The notes beneath the pieces were generated by a model that was not told where the DNA came from, made no database searches, and saw only the letters and a list, made by a program, of their open reading frames with translations. The translations under genes were made by a program, and so were the position numbers. This document shows positions 5,001-6,033 of a stretch of 6,033 bases of DNA, one piece after another. This DNA is from Euryarchaeota archaeon UBA53 (GTDB taxonomy: Archaea > Thermoplasmatota > Poseidoniia > Poseidoniales > Poseidoniaceae). Each line of letters begins with the position of its first letter. The first letter of the stretch is position 1. The stretch is taken from NCBI GenBank assembly GCA_002507425.1, contig DAZU01000109.1, forward strand, positions 463 to 6,495, read 5' to 3'.

Positions 5001-6033
5001 CCTTCTGTGCTAGAGTTGTAGGTAATTGACGATACGATTTGATTCATAGAATTTCTTAATTCAATAGTGTCTGGGTTTGTATTCTTGAGATAAAAGCCCT
5101 GGCTACCGTTGATTGCTACTAAAATTATCTCACCTGGTGCAACAATTGTGTTTGATTTCATAGGCATTTGATACTGATTTATATTGAAATTCCTGGAACC
5201 AGAGGTAAAGTGCCAATTTGCTATATCGACTGATTGATTACCAGTGTTAATCAATTCTACCCATTCTCCATTGGGCCACTGGTCAGTATCATTTCCAACA
5301 GCGTTTGGGAATATTTCATTGAATGCAATCTCCCCAACAACCGATGTAGTATCAGGTTCAGGTTGACCTGGAGTTGTTCGAGATGAAAGAATCCAAGGGT
5401 CAAGGATGTCCTCTGCTTCAATCAATGATACGTTGAGCGGTGGGTCATCATTCCACCAAGCTTTGTGAACGATTGTTCCAAATTGATCTACTAGCATCAA
5501 ATGATTATAATTATCCCATAATTCAGTTCCATCAAAGAACTGGACCAGTCTCCTTCCATCTGCATCTATCGTTGCCCTTTCTTGACTTGAATTACTTTGT
5601 AATGTGTTAACATCGATATGGGTTTCATTACCCATCCCACCTCGAATTTTCCATCCTGCAAGGTCTATCATTGTATTTCCAGTGTTGTGAAGTTCGACCC
5701 ACTCGCCATTTGGTAGTGGAGTCCCGTCAGCTGATGAATTTGCCAAGACTTCGGATATTCTAACTGGGGATGCACCGTTAACAATAGCATCCCAATATTC
5801 CGCATTCACTAAGCCTGGTGTAGGGTAGGATGCTGCTGACCAAGATTGGTCGATTTGCTCGATTAAAGAGAATCCTGAGATTGTGCGAGTCCAAGAAATC
5901 GATTGAGCAATTGATCCATTTGGCCACATTAAGTCTAGAGTCTCAACACCATTATTCAACACTCCAGCAGAGCTAGATGCGTTAATCGCAATAACTCGAT
6001 ATTCATTCGGTGTAATTATCATTGATGAACCAA
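2078..6033 (-). CDS. Giant membrane-anchored surface protein: lamin-tail domains, double PLD (HKD) hydrolase, TSP3 calcium repeats (N-terminus beyond the window)
   Basis: The reading frame is open to the right edge. The first ATG (6022) lies inside a lamin-tail domain, preceded in frame by Gly-Ser-Ser, so the true start and any signal peptide lie outside. Counting from that Met, 1314 residues show: the end of one lamin-tail domain (1-70); three more (86-219, 229-360, 375-495), each closing on a (P/T)TPG linker; a divergent fourth (about 508-625); two PLD lobes (about 690-845 and 885-1045) with HxK(x4)D(x6)GSxN at H790/K792/D797/N807 and H988/K990/D995/N1005; Asp-rich TSP3-type calcium repeats (1046-1195) with an acidic spacer; a membrane helix (1217-1237) followed by KKK; and a roughly 75-residue cytoplasmic tail with two GWSE repeats. 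Eighteen NxS/T sequons and ten cysteines lie before the helix, fitting an external location. Both PLD half-sites are intact, so an active phosphodiesterase (nuclease or phospholipase) is likely; the substrate is unknown. It is probably the first of the four visible genes transcribed. Confidence 0.93.
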   Translation of the reverse strand, partial: GSSMIITPNEYRVIAINASSSAGVLNNGVETLDLMWPNGSIAQSISWTRTISGFSLIEQIDQSWSAASYPTPGLVNAEYWDAIVNGASPVRISEVLANSSADGTPLPNGEWVELHNTGNTMIDLAGWKIRGGMGNETHIDVNTLQSNSSQERATIDADGRRLVQFFDGTELWDNYNHLMLVDQFGTIVHKAWWNDDPPLNVSLIEAEDILDPWILSSRTTPGQPEPDTTSVVGEIAFNEIFPNAVGNDTDQWPNGEWVELINTGNQSVDIANWHFTSGSRNFNINQYQMPMKSNTIVAPGEIILVAINGSQGFYLKNTNPDTIELRNSMNQIVSSITYNSSTEGESNWFWNGDWSQAPYPTPGMPNPDTSPYNGSNSLEITEILAHCSSDTIVPSDDWIEVLNNGTEIIDLESWRMLSSGNDLFHAREDRIWNSSNTLLAPNERAVITAPEYFISGLGDSVSLENPDGVVVDFVVWTITTDCKTMDANGTALPWPTPGAPEPDFSAFAGFNDLIFSRFMFEEKSDSTNDEFFEITNTGDMTAILNGWIIRKTTTGGIMFNGSFISGEIEAGSSLIVSPDSNSVKAMGATVIVDADEVMDYPVWMPNSGASIQLVSPEGIVADTFVYGNGPTSVIGWDGPSIAEPVTTVDRILYLRGDGCGDMLDTNRSNDWEMRWSVAGASHFCGVNTFTDDTSVIPLIGPEDGMDEVIQMINHANDSIHLHVYQLHHPKLAMALIDASNRGVEIIVVIHEPENWWSDSVVSQTLGIAWELENAGIDVMQFTASSSSPYQYIHSKVAVVDSTQVWIGSGNWKETSLPDDGVGNRDWGVIVDSTDLASIILERMAFDENPSELHVEDSTYSQPDAGSYQAPVAYVAQPSVATSIDGPLSGELLTCPDDCMQGLADFINSADSEILLSLQYFELDWYWGWQENPLLDSLENAADRGIKIRLAINQHYVNDNPGIREAVNTLNEWEGDVEAILMSENETVTKLHNKGVIIDGESVLISSINWGDNSILRNREMGLIIHSESVTEPYLESFWADWNRFDLTTDTDIDGIPDYWEVENNLSRTNQDSQLDPDGDGLTNMGEFSYGSNPNSEDTDSDCIKDGDEILWANSLPEVSASDALNLVDADGDGVDDYTILGCIPDTGDDDQVVDEEDEEEDNQDQSPLDLDNDGVPDEIDDCPETAPDTPTDTQGCSNEQNKQQTYEDTSDDESSAGMKFMLTLIIGGIVVLIGASVIFFSKKKEDGGITNGDLMQSDKNWELANQDKEFKEESGINMDKFPGWSEDQVKKYLESGWSEEQLAEWYQQQIDNNTAQD
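2105..2185 (-). repeat. Tandem 13-residue GWSE(D/E)Q motif in the cytoplasmic tail
   Basis: Two direct repeats of 13 residues stand back to back near the C-terminus: GWSEDQVKKYLES (1280-1292) and GWSEEQLAEWYQQ (1293-1305). The pattern is G-W-S-E-acid-Q-(V/L)-x-x-aromatic, with helix-forming spacing and conserved Trp, so it looks like a small two-helix unit. I recall similar tails on other Marine Group II surface proteins but cannot check this here. A role as a docking or sorting tag on the inner face of the membrane is a guess. Confidence 0.7.
2312..2374 (-). other. C-terminal membrane helix of the surface protein
   Basis: Residues 1217-1237 (FMLTLIIGGIVVLIGASVIFF) are strongly hydrophobic and flanked by an acidic Ser-rich segment on the N-side and SKKKE on the C-side. 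By the positive-inside rule this places the large N-terminal part outside and the short tail in the cytoplasm. No LPxTG-type or PGF-type sorting motif is seen, so simple single-pass anchoring is the likeliest arrangement. Confidence 0.85.
2438..2887 (-). repeat. Asp-rich calcium-binding repeats (thrombospondin type 3-like) and acidic spacer
   Basis: Repeated DxDxDG loops code for probable Ca2+ sites: DTDIDGIPDYWE (1046-1057), LDPDGDGLTN (1071-1080), a DTDSD...DGDE pair (1094-1105), VDADGDGVDD (1124-1133) and LDLDNDGVPD (1165-1174). The last is followed by DDCP (1177-1180) and a matching Cys at 1193, the classic TSP3 Cys layout. Between the last two loops is a run that is almost all Asp and Glu (1144-1162). 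These segments usually form a stiff, calcium-dependent stalk between a surface domain and the membrane. Confidence 0.85.
2888..3955 (-). other. Paired phospholipase-D-like (HKD) catalytic domain of the surface protein
   Basis: Two lobes lie in tandem in one chain, as in bilobed PLD enzymes where each lobe gives one half of the active site. The first HKD motif is coded at 3599-3655 (YIHSKVAVVD, then GSGNW). The second is at 3005-3061 (LHNKGVIID, then SSINW, where Ser replaces the first Gly of GSxN, a mild change). Each is preceded by the usual strand-helix pattern: SIHLHVYQLHHPKLAMAL in lobe one and EILLSLQYFELDW in lobe two. A linker of about 40 residues, rich in Ser, Pro, Ala and Val, joins the lobes. 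The family covers nucleases, phospholipases and lipid synthases; sequence alone does not separate them. Confidence 0.88.
4538..6033 (-). repeat. Tandem lamin-tail-domain (LTD) repeats within the surface protein
   Basis: Units of about 135-149 residues (roughly 405-450 bp) end at PTPG or TTPG at residues 70, 219, 360 and 495. Each complete unit opens with a variant of (G/D)(E/D)W(V/I)EL-NTGN...IDLxxW: NGEWVELHNTGN at 105-116, NGEWVELINTGN at 251-262, and DDWIEVLNNGTE at 393-404. A fourth, weaker unit (NDEFFEITNTGD at 525-536) follows outside this span. LTDs are immunoglobulin-fold modules; in prokaryotes they often accompany secreted or membrane-bound hydrolases and nucleases. Here they probably act as spacers or ligand-binding arms. 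The repeats are diverged in sequence, so they are old duplications. Confidence 0.85.

Noticed and set aside
1..6033. CRISPR array, tRNA, rRNA or insertion sequence
   Set aside because: Coding sequence fills the window except for gaps of 1, 8 and 32 nt; no short direct repeats with spacers, no tRNA-like fold and no transposase motifs were seen on either strand.

Overview
The window reads as one minus-strand gene cluster with four protein-coding genes and almost no spacer DNA. The two outer genes run off the window. In transcription order (right to left) they are: (1) a very large surface protein, beginning before the right edge and ending at 2078; (2) a seven-helix Bax inhibitor-1/YccA-like membrane protein, 1299-2045; (3) an Fe(II)/2-oxoglutarate oxygenase of the isopenicillin-N-synthase-like family, 365-1297; (4) the N-terminal quarter of a thymidine (pyrimidine-nucleoside) phosphorylase, 356 to the left edge. 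The gaps are 32 nt, an overlap or 1 nt, and 8 nt, so a single transcript is likely. The promoter would lie outside the window. I found no RNA gene, mobile element, CRISPR array or credible plus-strand gene.

The likely source is a marine planktonic archaeon of the Marine Group II type (Candidatus Poseidoniales), or a close relative. The reasons are the large ectodomain of lamin-tail, phospholipase-D and thrombospondin-3 modules with one C-terminal membrane helix, the short cytoplasmic tail with a repeated GWSE(D/E)Q motif, the many N-glycosylation sequons, GGTG-type ribosome binding sites, compact spacing and AT-leaning coding DNA. This is inference from architecture and memory, not from a search; a marine bacterium is not excluded.

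The surface protein dominates the window. It carries the end of one lamin-tail domain (cut by the window edge), three well-formed ones and a fourth divergent one, then two HKD phospholipase-D lobes with both active-site motifs intact, a run of calcium-binding Asp-rich repeats, an acidic spacer, one membrane helix and a cytoplasmic tail. The predicted topology puts a phosphodiesterase outside the cell.

A working idea links the genes. An external PLD-type hydrolase could attack nucleic acid or phospholipid, and thymidine phosphorylase would use imported thymidine inside the cell. The oxygenase belongs to the broad family that includes thymine-7-hydroxylase, so it might act on the released base. 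Only the gene order and the domain assignments are seen; the pathway is a hypothesis.
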